Part shown: positions 1 to 11,626 of the stretch, one piece after another | How positions within the stretch are numbered: position 1 is the first letter of the stretch | How the letters are laid out: every line of letters starts with the position of its first letter | Source: Erigeron canadensis | Lineage: Eukaryota > Streptophyta > Magnoliopsida > Asterales > Asteraceae | Direction: 5' to 3' | DNA: 64,000 nt | Assembly (NCBI RefSeq): GCF_010389155.1 | Contig: NC_057761.1 | Coordinates: forward strand, 17,796,501 to 17,860,500 | Made by a program: the position numbers and the translations under genes | Notes under the pieces: generated by a model | Told to the model about the DNA's origin: nothing | The model's database searches: none | Seen by the model: only the letters and a program-made list of their open reading frames with translations

Positions 1-680
1 AAAATATGTATAAGAGTTCATTAGACCAACATAAAAGAGAAAAGAGAAGCCAAAGAGAAGAAAAGTTGTATTAGGTCATCTTTAATCACTGTTGTGAGGA
101 TAATTAATGCCATCCAATAAGCTATATCACAATTTATATGTTTCAGTAATAACTACAAGAGGCAAAAATTATAGATTCCAGGCTGATATTACAACTAAAA
201 CCCAAATGAATATTTCATAAAACCTATATATATATACATCACCCAAACTAACATACTTTATAATTACCAAAAAAAAAAATAAACAGATACTAACATCATC
301 GTATTCATCATCGACTGGTTCATCAGCAGTGGCATTGCGGTCTTCATCTTCATCAGAATTAACAGGGGATCGAGAGCTTCATTAAAATTAGGGTTTTTGA
401 ATGAAGCTCGTTGTGTTGGTGTGTGGATAGATCTTTGTATGTGATATTAGAACAGATAGGGAAGTAGAGGGGGGCGGATTTTTAATGAGTATAGCAAGAT
501 GAGATGTAAATACTTGATTGGCTGTTGTAACTAAGCCAACTACCGCCTAACCGAGCCGCAACTGTTGAATGCAAATTTGAATTGTTATATATATATAATT
601 ACTTGTGTGATAATCCGTATATGAAAAACGTTTAACCCATTTTGGAATTTACTACTGATTTACAGTTATGTATCACCATA
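1..680. other. Intergenic DNA at left edge, possible 5' end of a leftward gene
   Basis: No convincing gene. On the minus strand an AAACCCTAA telo-box-like motif (about 388-398) lies just before a stretch (about 290-375) that in one frame reads as acidic residues rich in Asp and Glu. That could be the first exon of a leftward gene continuing outside the window, but no ATG is in frame with the acidic reading, so I do not call a CDS. The remainder is AT-rich and contains short TA runs. Confidence 0.3.
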
Positions 681-838
681 TTCCAGAATCACCCTAGAAT
701 TCTCATGAAGCTCATAGATATAGAAGCTTCTACCCATTTCTTCATTTACACACACATATATATATACGACTTTACGTACAGACTTTAAGAACCTTCAAGA
801 AATATCTCAAATAAACAATCACCAGCCATATATATAAA
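681..838 (+). promoter_or_regulatory. Heat-shock promoter: HSE cluster and TATA box
   Basis: Inverted nGAAn units typical of heat-shock elements occur at 681-688 (TTCCAGAA), 697-702 (GAATTC), 723-730 (GAAGCTTC) and 789-801 (GAACCTTCAAGAA, three perfect units). A TATA box, TATATATAAA, lies at 829-838, 28 bp after the last element and about 130 bp before the ATG. Spacing and composition fit a promoter driven by heat-shock factors for the small heat-shock gene downstream. Function is inferred from motif and position. Confidence 0.7.
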
Positions 839-968
839 CCACAAAACACCATCAAACAATCACAATCAAACAAAAACTTCCCTTCATCATTTCTTTCAAA
901 CCTAATACATATCGTCTAAACAAAATTTACATAACAAGCATTAATAAGTCACACGTTAAAATTGCACC

Positions 969-1550
969 ATGAGACCAACAATTATACTTATAGTTTTCCT
1001 GTATCTATTATTCACATCAACAACATGCACAGAATCATCACTCTTATCATTACTCAACAACAACCCTCCTGATCCAATCCAAACCACATTACTTTCCGAC
1101 CTATTCACCAACCCATTTCAAGAACTCGATCACATTCCATTTGGGATCACGCGTGAAGACGAACTAATCGCGTCCCCAGCTAAAGTCGACTGGAAAGAGA
1201 CACCCGAAAGGCATGTGATCACGCTGGACGTGCCCGGGATGAAAAAAGAGGAGCTAAAGATCGAAATCGAGCAAAATCGAGTTTTGAGAGTTAGTGGTGA
1301 AAGGAAAAGAGAGACTGAAGAAAAGGGTGATCATTGGCATCGGAGTGAAAGAGCTTATGGCAAGTTTTGGAGACAGTTTAAGTTGCCTGACAATGTTGAT
1401 TTGGATAAGGTTGATGCTAAGCTTGAGGATGGGGTGTTGGCGATTTCGATTAAGAAGTTGGCGGCTGATCGGATTAAAGGCCCGAAAGTCGTGAGTATTG
1501 GTGGTGGCGAAGAGCCGTCCAAGATAACTGAGGCGAAGACGGAGCTTTGA
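969..1550 (+). CDS. Small heat-shock protein (HSP20), ER/secretory type, about 22 kDa
   Basis: A 193-residue ATP-independent chaperone that would hold unfolding proteins during heat stress. Residues 1-21 form a hydrophobic signal peptide ([15 protein letters not shown] then Thr/Cys-rich), so the product should enter the ER. An alpha-crystallin domain spans about residues 70-165: the segment around [15 protein letters not shown] matches consensus region II and [20 protein letters not shown] matches consensus region I. The C-terminus is KTEL, resembling a K/HDEL-type ER-retention signal with Thr for Asp. The usual I-x-I tail motif is weak (PKVVSI). The start is the first ATG after the TATA box and includes the signal peptide. 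No intron is present, normal for this family. Upstream heat-shock elements support heat induction. This is the only clearly intact conserved gene in the window. Confidence 0.93.
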   Translation: MRPTIILIVFLYLLFTSTTCTESSLLSLLNNNPPDPIQTTLLSDLFTNPFQELDHIPFGITREDELIASPAKVDWKETPERHVITLDVPGMKKEELKIEIEQNRVLRVSGERKRETEEKGDHWHRSERAYGKFWRQFKLPDNVDLDKVDAKLEDGVLAISIKKLAADRIKGPKVVSIGGGEEPSKITEAKTEL

Positions 1551-1732
1551 ATGCATGTATTATATATTCGTTTTTCTGTTGTAAACTTGTAATGGCCCTA
1601 TGTTTTACTTTTGATTTCTTGTTGAGTGATGAGGTCGTTAAGTTATAGGTTGACGATAAATTAAATAATATGTATTGGAAATATGTATGGTTATCCAATG
1701 AAATTATTATACTTCTACATATACATACCTGG

Positions 1733-1818
<86 letters not shown>
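1733..1818. repeat. (ATT)n trinucleotide microsatellite, about 28 units
   Basis: An uninterrupted ATT tract of 86 bp lies about 180 bp downstream of the heat-shock gene's stop codon, inside or just past its 3' UTR. Poly-Ile or poly-Leu reading frames across it are artefacts of the repeat. Confidence 0.97.
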
Positions 1819-1819
1819 C

Positions 1820-3065
1820 ATTCACTACTACAAAAATTCAAATATTATGTAAGATACTAATATTTTTAAAATACTTCTTATTGCCTATACATACTTGCCT
1901 ATACTCGATTCGTATATATTAAAATTATATACTAATATTTTTTTTAATTTTTTATATATAAATTCATATATAATAATGAATATTATGTTTTCTTATTGCC
2001 ACATGTTAATATTTATATAGTATTTAAGAGAGAATATAATAATGAATATCCGCTTATCGACGGGGAAATTCGCTACATGATAGTAAGTAAACGGTGACCC
2101 GCGAGGTTCGGGTTTGGATCCGGATTTCGAATGGAGATTTTTAATCGGGTTTGGGCCCGAAATTACCTAAACTTTGCCTATACTTGGTCCGTTGCCATCA
2201 CTAAGTATCAATGGATTTTTTTAAATTCAAAACCTAAATATAATCTAATCACGATCATAAATCCCATAACTACAACTACTAATTTAGGGCTCATATTCTC
2301 TAAATCCCATACAAAACGATTGAGAAACAAATGATCGTGACGATACAAACGGTGGATGTGGCTATCATTAAACTTAATTACATCTTTTAATGATCTAGTA
2401 GAAAATAATAAAAGTTCAATGACCTATATGAGACAATTTGAAAACTTTTAATGACTTAGTAAGGAATAAAAAAGTTCGATAGTCTAGAAGGGACAAAATG
2501 AAAAGTATATATTTAAGGAGACCTATTTTAAAAAAAAAAATGGTTTCTATACAAAGAGAGGAGTTTAATTTTACTGATAATGAAGACTGGTTTTAGATCA
2601 ATAACCGATCTCTTTTTCTTTAGTTAATAACACTTCTCTATTTTTATTAAATAAAGACCAGTTTTAAAACTACACTTCTAAACACTTTTCTGAACTCATG
2701 AAAAAAAGCACCGTCACTTTTAAGTTGTATTTTTCTTCCGTTTCGGTCGGCACTTCACCTGACTAAAGTTTTTGAACAACGAATATATATAATAATATAG
2801 GAGAGAGATCAAATGAGAAGGTGGCCTAAGGAAAGAAGGTTTTATTGTCCATTTAGGAATCGTCATGTGTCAAATTAAAAAAACCACGCGGTGGCATTTT
2901 TGTAAATAAACTGAACTTTTGTTATATACGACGCGGTGGCAATTTTGTAATTATTTTCTCCGTTAACTAGTAACGATCCGTTAACTCTTTGTACATCATT
3001 TATTATTAGTTTTTTTTCGATATAACCTATAGTCTGTACGATAAGAATCCAATTTACTATTCAGA
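1820..3065. other. AT-rich intergenic DNA between the sHSP gene and gene A
   Basis: No coding sequence recognised. At 2088-2160 there is a GC-richer patch of the GGGTTTGGATCCGG type often found in plant transposon remnants. At 2884-2955 a short direct repeat, CGCGGTGGCA followed by T-rich DNA, occurs twice. CACTACTACAAAAATT at about 1824 resembles a CACTA-type terminal sequence but no inverted partner was found. Confidence 0.5.
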
Positions 3066-6000
3066 ATGAAACCAAAATCGAATACATCTTCATCTAAGGG
3101 TAATTATTATACGTAAATCAAATAATTTTAAATAGAAAGTAGTAATTGTTATATATTATTTTTGTTTATTTCTGCAGGAAACACTAAAAACTTATTAAAA
3201 ATAAAGAAAAGTATAACATTTGAGTTAGATGAATCTGAAGTTGCTTTTTCAGATTCAGAACCAGTTTTCGAATGGTGGAAAGATGTTAAAAAGGAGAATT
3301 TTTAACTTTTTTTTTCCAGTAGTTTGTGTTTTTAATTTAATTTTATTTTTTTTAATTACTTTAGACATCTGAATTAGTTCATAGGAAATTGATACATACG
3401 AAACTGACTGACTAAACTGATAGATTAAAGGTGACAACCAATCTGATACACCTAGTTGATAGATATGTTAGTTTTTTGTTATGTAAAAATAGCTTCTACA
3501 CATGTTTGTTTAAATTTGCTTATCGATTGTACGTTTTTTCATTATATATTTTTTTTAGAGTAGCTGATAGTGTGAAGCTGAGTCAGTTTGTGTTTTTCAT
3601 GTTAGTTCTTTTTTTAAGTCTAAATATTCTACATTTGTGTAGATTATATGTGAATCTGAGTCGGATTTTTTTCCCTCTTACTTTGTGAAGCTGAGTCAGT
3701 TTGGTTTTCCATTAGTTTGATACACTTAACTTGGCTTTTTTTGTGTAAATTATATGTCAAGCTGAGTCAGTTTTTATAAATATGGACTGTGTTTTTATGT
3801 AAATTATGTGTTTTTTAGGTGTTAATTGATACACTTAGCTTGGCTTTTTTTGTGTAGATTATATGTCAAGCTGGGTCAGTTTTTATAAATATGGACTGTG
3901 TTTTTATGTAAATTATGTGTTTTTTAGGTGTTAATAAGTTAGTCATTCAGAGTTTTACTAGTACATTTTTTGCTGATAGTGTGAAGCTGAGTCAGTTTTG
4001 GGTTTTTCATGTTTGTTTTGTCTTTTTTTTTATTCAAGTCTAATATTCTACATTTGCGTAGATTATATGTCAAGCTGAGTCAGTTTTTATAAATATCTAT
4101 TTGCATAGATTATCTTTATAAGTAATTATTTCAGATTTTTACTAGTATATTTTTTGAATGATAATGTGAAGCTGAGTCAGTTTGGGTTTTTCATGTTAGT
4201 TTTGTGTTTTTTAATAAAGTCTAAATATTCTACATTTGTGTAAATTATATGTCAAGCTGAGTCAGTTTTAACATTTTTTATACTATGTTTTTATTTTTAA
4301 TTATGTGTTTTTTTAGGTGATAATAAGTAAATATTTGTACAGTTTTTACTACTAGATTTTTGGCGTTTAGTGTGCAGCTGAGTCAGTTTTGGTTTTCCTT
4401 AGTTTTTCCTTTTTTGGTCACAATATATGTGTAGAAAAACCAAATGCAAGATAATCTACATTTTGTGTAGATTTATATGGTGAAGCTGGGTCAGTTTTTA
4501 TAAATATGGACTGTGTTTTTATGTAAATTGTGTGTTTTATGAGATGCTTAATAAGTTGACTCAGTTTTGGTTTTTCTACACATATATTATATGGACTGTT
4601 AGCTTGTTTTTTTTTTAGTCACAATATATTATATGTGAATATGATAATGATGATTTTTAATCATTTTATTTACAGATATTGGAAAACATGATGGATCAAA
4701 TGAGTCTAAAAATGTTTCTACTACACCTGAAGGTTTGATTTAGCATATTTGACTTAATTTTTAGCAATCTATCTTTTGGAATAATAGTAAGGAATTGTAA
4801 TTGTTATTTTTTTGAAATTTTTTTAATTAGTGTATTTTAATTTGTTTTTTTCAGAAAATCTAATGAGTCAATTTACTTCTGACGAAAAGAGCAAACGAAT
4901 CAGAATGAAGAAATCATTTTCAAAAGATTCTAAGAAATCGACAGGAAAGGGTAATAGAGTTTTTATAGCAGCTTTTAAAAGATTGAAGTTAAGGTGTCCT
5001 TTGAAACAGTCCTCGGAAATAATGAATAATTTAAGCGCTTATCAACAGAAAGATATTAAGGACATAGGGTTTGGTGGTTTGATTAATTTTCTTATTTATA
5101 GTGTACCAGCAAGGTTATGCTAATATGTTTTAGAAAAATTCAATCAAAAGGATTGCACTTTAGAAGTAAATGGGAGGATTTTTAAAATTACAAAGGAGTT
5201 GATAAGTGAAGCTCTTGGAATTCCGATCGGGGGTAAAACAATTAGTTTTTTGGGAGAACCAAAAACCTCTGATGCCATAGGCAATGATTGAAGAACACAG
5301 TTGGTGAAGGAAAAATACTTATTTCACAAGTAATTGAGATGGTGAATAAACAGAAAAATGGAGGAGGGAATTTTAAGTTAAATTTTCTGGTTTTGTTTGT
5401 TACTTTCATAGTTCAATCATGCAAGGGGAGTGCAGTGAATTATAAATTCCTTTCGTCAGTCAAAGATGAGAAAGATGTTAAGTTTTTTGACTAGAGCAAA
5501 TATGTTTTAAATGTTTGATATCAACAAAGAAAGAATGGAAGAATTCTGGATATTTCATAGGCCCTCTAATACTTCTGATTGTAAGTATATATGTTATCTT
5601 AATTTATTTTCAAAAGAAGTATATAACTATTTGTTTTTTATTTCTTTAACAAATTTTTTTTATTTCATTTTATTAGGTGCTTTTTGGACATAACTATATC
5701 CGACATGAAAAAGCTGATATTCCATTGATAAATAATTGGGACTTAGTGAAATTGAAAAGAATTGAGGCGGAATTGTTGAAGAATGGTCATATAAACAAAG
5801 TGGTAAAAGAAGATACAAAAAAAGAATCAGTTTCAGTGGTAAAGAATAAAGTTTCCAAGAATCTGGAGAAAAAGAAAAGAAAAGTGGTTAAAGAATGTAT
5901 AGGTATGTTCTTAATATATAAGCAATTATCTTTTTTTTATATTATAAAAGTTAAATTACAAAATATCTTTCTTTTGATTGTAGTTTTTACAAGTAAACTT

Positions 6001-7113
6001 TTTTGATTATAATATCATCAAATATCACAATTTTATATTGAAATTATTTAAAGGTGAAGAATTAAATAAGAGACCGAGGCAAGATGTGAATTTGAATGAG
6101 ACTATAAGTTATTCAGAGGACGTAATTCAGAAAGTTAATAATGGATCAGAAATGAAAAAACAAGTAAATCAAAATTCCATAGAAACAAGATCACAGATGG
6201 ATGTAGAAATTTTTGATGACAACAAGACATGTAACGAAGAGGATCTACATTTTGAGTTTAAGACCAATGTCGATATTAATGAAGAAAATCCAACACCAGA
6301 AATTTTCAACAACCTTTTAATATGTTTTACAAAAGAGGTGATAAATGTTTTGCTTGCTTTTCTTATTTTTCTTCTTGCATGATATTGTTAATATTGATAA
6401 TTTTTATTAAATTTTTTTTTCTTTTGTTTGTTTTTGTTTATGTTACCTTTATTTACCAGGAATTAAAGGAATTAATTAGACAAAAATTCCGTCAAAGAGA
6501 TAATTTAAATTCAAAAATTGAGAAGTTAATTTTGGATGGATTGGACTTAGATTATGGTGATAATGATTTCAATGATTTCTATGACTTGCATTTTTCAAAA
6601 AAAAAACATTTATCAAGATTTTGGTGAAGAAGAAGGATTTGCAGTTCCATTCAACAACAACAATGAAGTTAGGAAAAAAAATTGAGGAAACGGTATCAAG
6701 ATTTAAATGTAGTTGATGTCGATGAAATCTGTTTTTTAAATAAAGAGCTAGGTGAAGCAACTGATATTCAAGACAAAGATATGAGTGATGCTGACAAAGA
6801 TGTAACAGCAGAAGAATCTTCCGATCACATCATAGAAAATATCATTGACCATAATCAAAATGGTAAACTAATGTAGGAATCTGATTTTGAAAGTCCGAAA
6901 AAGGTTCAGGAAGATACCGAAATGAAAGAACCAGATAGAACTCCAAATGAGAAAAAGAAAAAGCAAAAAGATCCAGGTCTACCATCTTTCAGTCTTGGGT
7001 TTAGTTCTCAATCAAGTGATGAAGTTGTTCATACTACTTCACCAAATGCTGATATTCAAACTACTCCTGAAGCTTTGAAAGTGATAAAGATTTCAACTTT
7101 TTTAAATCCATGA
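3066..7113 (+). pseudogene. Gene A: DUF1985-like protein of the plant Ulp1-associated family, decayed
   Basis: I recognise the family rather than a named gene. Exon 1 (3066-3099) starts at an ATG with a GT donor; exon 2 follows a CTGCAG acceptor at about 3180; a 1.4-kb intron holding a repeat array leads to small exons at about 4676-4732 and 4854 onward. The conserved core (about 4950-5500) has the pattern of a DUF1985-type domain: CPLKQSSEIM, IKDIGFGGL, then LISEALGIPIGG and GGGNFKLNFLVLF. A later exon (about 5678-5900) carries an NNWDLVKLKRIEAEL-type segment, and the end reads PSFSLGF, as in full-length family members. No Ulp1 catalytic domain follows. Damage: in-frame TAA near 5121, a TGA at a conserved Trp near 5288, a frameshift just after it, and further frameshifts near 6600 and 6680. 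Splice sites are otherwise good, so loss looks fairly recent. It converges on gene B. Confidence 0.7.
3575..4570 (+). repeat. Intronic array of GCTGAGTCAG motif units (gene A)
   Basis: About ten copies of AAGCTGAGTCAGTTT or close variants occur at roughly 3575, 3688, 3759, 3869, 3983, 4072, 4167, 4253, 4375, 4483 and 4553. They are interleaved with CTACATTTGTGTAG, an imperfect inverted repeat, and with TTTTTAGGTGTTAATAAG. One 111-bp block is directly repeated (about 3718-3825 and 3829-3935). The array fills the second intron of gene A. The same composite unit recurs on the opposite strand in the introns of gene D. Confidence 0.85.
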
Positions 7114-7652
7114 TTTTAATTCGGAAGTTGGTTATGTCTAAATTATAAATGTTCTAATTGTTTTTATTTTCTTGAAGAATATATCTAATTTGAGTTGTGT
7201 AATTGTTTGCTTTTTATTAAATCTTATGACATTTTAGAGTTTGTTTATATAAAATAGGTTTTTCTTTTTTTTTGCAAATTTAACATCTGTGTTGAAGTTT
7301 GTCTATAACAAAACACAACATAACAAATTATAACTTTTACACTTTTATAAAAATCAATAAATTATGTATAGAAAAATAGTGTGACATCCTACCTAATCTT
7401 ATCGATTAATCTTCGCAAAATGTAAACAAATCTAATTAGAGCAAAAAGAAAGCCCAAGCTTACTGTAAATCTCAATTTTGAAAAGGATTTTCGAGCTGAA
7501 TCAAACCTAATCTGAATTAGTGATAAGGTAAATCTACTTTTAGATTGTAATACATGTTTTTTAAAATAAAAATATCACAGTATAAAAGAGTCATAAAACA
7601 TAACATAGTAGTAATGATCATAAAACATTTTAAAAATCCAATTTAAAACACA
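7114..7652. other. AT-rich spacer between convergent genes A and B
   Basis: This spacer presumably contains the two 3' UTRs. Nothing coding, structural RNA-like or repetitive is visible beyond poly-A/T runs. Confidence 0.6.
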
Positions 7653-10374
7653 CTACCATTTAATAACTCCAAGACGAAAAGAAACAGCTTTTCGTATTGC
7701 ATCTTTGGCTTCTTGTATGGTATATTTCGGAGCAAACTCGATTGCATATTGAACAACTTTTGACTTGTGAATGTTGCTTTCATGTAGTAATATCTTGATG
7801 CAATACTTCGCTCGTAGATTTTCCAGTTGCACTTTTTGAGTCACATTTCCTTTTGCATTCTCACTCTTAAAACCAGGATTCCATCTTGAAAGCTTATCAC
7901 CTACATATGTATCCATATGGCACATTAAGAAGACACAAAAGTCGTTGTAGTTATTCTTAGTTCTCCAATTCATTTCAAGTATTGATGGTATCAATTCTTC
8001 AACTTCTGATACTCTATGATGCTTTTGTTTTTTCAAATGATTGGAAAATAGTTTGTGCTGCAAAAAGCATAGGGGGGTTATTTTGTCATAGTTTTTGGTG
8101 ATTGAAATTAAAACAAAACTTTAAAAAAAAAATTTGAAACATAAAACAAAATAGACATACAATTGCTAAAAATAAAAGTTCATTATTTTTTTGGCAAAAG
8201 ACTGTACATGACATAAAATGAAAATTGTATAACTTACAAGAACATCGCACACTTTCTTGTATTTTACGTCATAGTCACTGGATCGAGAGCTATTGTCTAT
8301 GATATTGAATTGCAATCTTTTAAGATTGAAAACAACAAGGTAAAAGTGACTTGAAGCAACAACAGGGAAAAATACCTGCAATTTAACAAAATTAAAGTAA
8401 TTTGTTTTTTACTAGAAATTCTTTAAAAAAGCATATCAAATAATTTAAAAAATTGCATATAGAAGAGAAACACGTACAAGTTGAACATCTTTCATAGACA
8501 CAAGTTTCTCATTATCTCCCAGTGCAAATTTGATATTTGATTCAAATATCTTGTAAGCTTTTTTCATACTTAAAGTCCCATCCCACATGTTGGTTGACTG
8601 TTATGAAATATAAAATGAAGATACATATAAACATTAGTTTAAAAAGTTACAAAAATTTCAGAAAATATTATATTACTGAAATTCTACGACTTACAATAGT
8701 TGAAGTTTGTAAGAATACTCTTCTTACAGATGATCCAGATACTCGTTCTTCTTCATTAAGTATCATACTCCAAATGTCTATGACATTTGCATCGACCCAA
8801 GTTGATGGTGATAGACTTTCACATATTGCACGCGTCAACATTTTGCTAGATTTTGTTTAAAATAAATTTCCCTATCAAATTATATCAACGATTTATAAAA
8901 TGAAAAACAAAAACAAAACTTTGCAAAACATAAAAATATAAAAATAAAATATATCCCATGGTGAATGGAATTTTTTTTTTTTTTGAAAATGTACTTACCC
9001 AGGCTGCTTCTCCCAAATAAACACAAAACCAGAAACATCAAACTCTAATCTTGAGATGTCACTAGTTACGCTTGTCTTTTTAGGCTTATATGGGGAAGAA
9101 ATATACTTTGAAGGCTTCATTATTCTTCTCTCAAATCTAACTGCTTGTTCATTGATATCAGTTTCTCTCACATTATCTTCTTGTTGTATAAGCTTTTTTT
9201 CAGAGATCAAAGAATAACTATTTTCATGAACATATCTTTGAAAATCAGCAGATTGAGGGGTTGAGTTAGGAAACGGAATAAAATTCTTATTCGTTTTGAT
9301 CGGAGTGACATAACTCTCAAGTTCTTTGTAGAACATATATGAAGTCTCAAAATCAACTCTCCTTTCACCTTCATCAACTTTCTCATTTTCAGAATGATTA
9401 TTTTCTTCATAAGCATCTTTGGTACTCTCAATGCTAATTTCATCTTCTGCCTTCTTAAGAAATTGGTGAAACTTTTGATTTAATTTTGCTAGCTTTGTAT
9501 CATTTGGAAACTTTGATACACCTCGATCCAAATTATTGGCAACTTTAACGAATAGTGCTTCCAACTTTGAATAGTATTTTATCTGAAAAAATAAAAAATA
9601 AAAAAAATGTAAGATATTTGAATAGCAAAAACAAATTTTTTGAGATTCTTAAAAGTGTTAGGTTTTTATACCTCATTTGTAACTGTATATGATGATGGTT
9701 TACTTTCAACATTTTTGTTTGCAGTACACACTTCTTCAACAAAAGTTTCTGAACAGACATTATGCAAAGGAAGTTTGTAAAAACTCCCATTCATTCCAAG
9801 TTCAACTTTAATACGCTCTAGAAATAGGTACGACTCCAATTTTTGATTGCTGGTGTTGTACGAGTTATATTGAACTTTTCACATAGAGTTGAATCAAGGT
9901 AAAGCAACTGCATTAAGTGAACAAGTAAACAAAGAGAAGTGTAATTAGTCATGTATGAAATATATAAACAAATTAAAGTAAAGTATTAAGTGCAATTAGG
10001 ATATAAATACTTGCAAAAATGTCATTGGTCCTATAAAATAAGAGTCCTCATTTTGAAGAGGCCAAACATCCTTGCACTTTTTTAAATGATGTATCAAGAA
10101 ACTACACCAATCAATCTTTTTAATATTTGTGTCTTCGCATATTCGATCAATAATTGCTCTTTGAAAAGGTACAGTACAAGCTCCTGTTTTGTCACTTGAA
10201 ATCATTGATATTATGAATACCATCTTCTGTATCAAACTCAAATATCTTAGCAGGCTTTTTAAAACTTGATTCAGAATCTTCAGTGCATATTAAAGCATTT
10301 GAGAAGCTCTTCTTAGCTGATTTGGACTTCATTTTGCAGTTTTTGTTTTTTTGATCTATAATTTCAAAAAACAA
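7653..10374 (-). pseudogene. Gene B: Ulp1/C48-like cysteine protease, 5' half frameshifted, nucleophile Cys missing
   Basis: The 3' half has a clean exon chain on the minus strand: exon ending 8999, then 8845-8695, 8597-8478, 8375-8238 and 8057-7653, all with GT-AG sites and matching phases. It contains the pre-catalytic RRIMKPSKYISSPY segment, DANVIDIWSMILNEEE, the His/Asp half of a C48 active site (SSHFYLVVFNL then FNIIDNS) and the Cys segment. Where relatives read DCGVFLMRHME this copy reads DFCVFLMCHMD: the nucleophile position is Phe and the next Gly is Cys, so normal deSUMOylating-type catalysis is doubtful. The 5' half (about 10374-9770) has family segments such as IKKIDWCSFLIHHLKK and YFIGPMTFL but is broken by frameshifts near 10200 and 9830. 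There is no DUF1985 part. It is divergent from gene C across a motif-bearing spacer. Confidence 0.75.
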
Positions 10375-11626
10375 ATGCTTGGAATAAATTAAAGTAAGTC
10401 AAGGTTACTTGATCGAAATCTTACTCACCTCTAAGTTATAGGTAAAACTAAGTTGATTAGTATAACCCATATTTTTTGCAACATGTAAACATGTTATAAA
10501 ATTTTTTAAAAGCCAGCATCTTGATAGTAAATAATGATACACTATTTTTATTTCTATCAAATAAAACTCTAAGAAGTTAACTAATAAAATAACGTACTCA
10601 TAATTTACACAAAGTTTACTGTTACAAACTAAGAATATATATGAAGCTGACTAAGCTTCACACTATCTAAAACATATTCTACATAAATGTATTGAGCTAG
10701 CTTCACACTATCTAAAACATAATCTACATAATTAAAAAAAAAAAGCTGACTCAAGTTCACAAAGCTATTTAAATGCAATTTGACCAATAATAAAGGAAGC
10801 TAATTCTAAAAAGCTAAACCAAAAATGAAACTGAGTCAGGTTTTACTTTTTTACACATAATCTACACAAATTTTAATGTGAACAAAAAACAAATCTAACT
10901 GTAATAACCTAACCAATAAGGAAATGAATCAGCTTACAGTATATACAACATCTTAATATTTTTTATTTTTTTTTTACCGCTAAATGCATATAATCGAATA
11001 AAAAAGTAGGGTTTTCGTAAGAGTCAAAACTAACTATAACAAATTAATCAGATAAAATTAATAGAAAAATAAAACAGATACACAGTTATAATTCATTCAT
11101 CTCTAATTTCAAAAAGTCAAATTAAAAATAAATTGAGTATTTTAAAAATTGTTATATAGAAAATACAATAAAATATAGAAATAAAACATACCAGTAGTTA
11201 GCTAAGGTGATAGTAAAAATATAAAAGGAAGGGTTAATGCTGACTCTAATTTCATAGTATAATATATCTCCAGAAAGAAAAGGTGGGGAAGAAGTAGATG
11301 TGTTTATGATGAGAGAATTATCATTTTTTATATTTTTTTATATATTTGTTTGTGAATGAAAATATCCAGAATTAGAATAGTTAAGTCATAACAGGGATTG
11401 ATTTGTAACTATAAATAGTCCCTATCTTTAAATGAAAATAAACTTTTCAATATAAAGATTAATTTATAATTTAAAAAGCATTTAATAAGACTTCTTTTTT
11501 CCTAAAAAAGCGATATACAACAACAATAAAAAAAAATAATAATAATAAAAACAATTTATCTTTTAAATGACAAACAATTTTTGTCTAAAATGAAAAAGAG
11601 AAAAGATGAATTAAAATAAAGAAGAA
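10375..11626. other. Divergent spacer between genes B and C with degenerate motif copies
   Basis: At about 10640-10940 the spacer carries degenerate motif units (GCTGACTAAGC, GCTGACTCAAG, AACTGAGTCAGG, ATGAATCAGCTTAC) together with TAATCTACACAAATT stretches, the reverse complement of the companion sequence in gene A's intron. Both promoters should lie here. The remainder is AT-rich with no recognisable gene. Confidence 0.6.

Noticed and set aside
1820..1840. CACTACTACAAAAATT as a CACTA transposon terminus
   Set aside because: No inverted partner or 3-bp target duplication was found in the window.
1474..1922. Reading frames of poly-Ile or poly-Leu on both strands
   Set aside because: They are translations of the (ATT)n microsatellite and have no other support.
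4590..4660. Gene A's intron array as a centromeric-type satellite
   Set aside because: The array is only about 1 kb, has irregular units, and is bounded by working splice sites.
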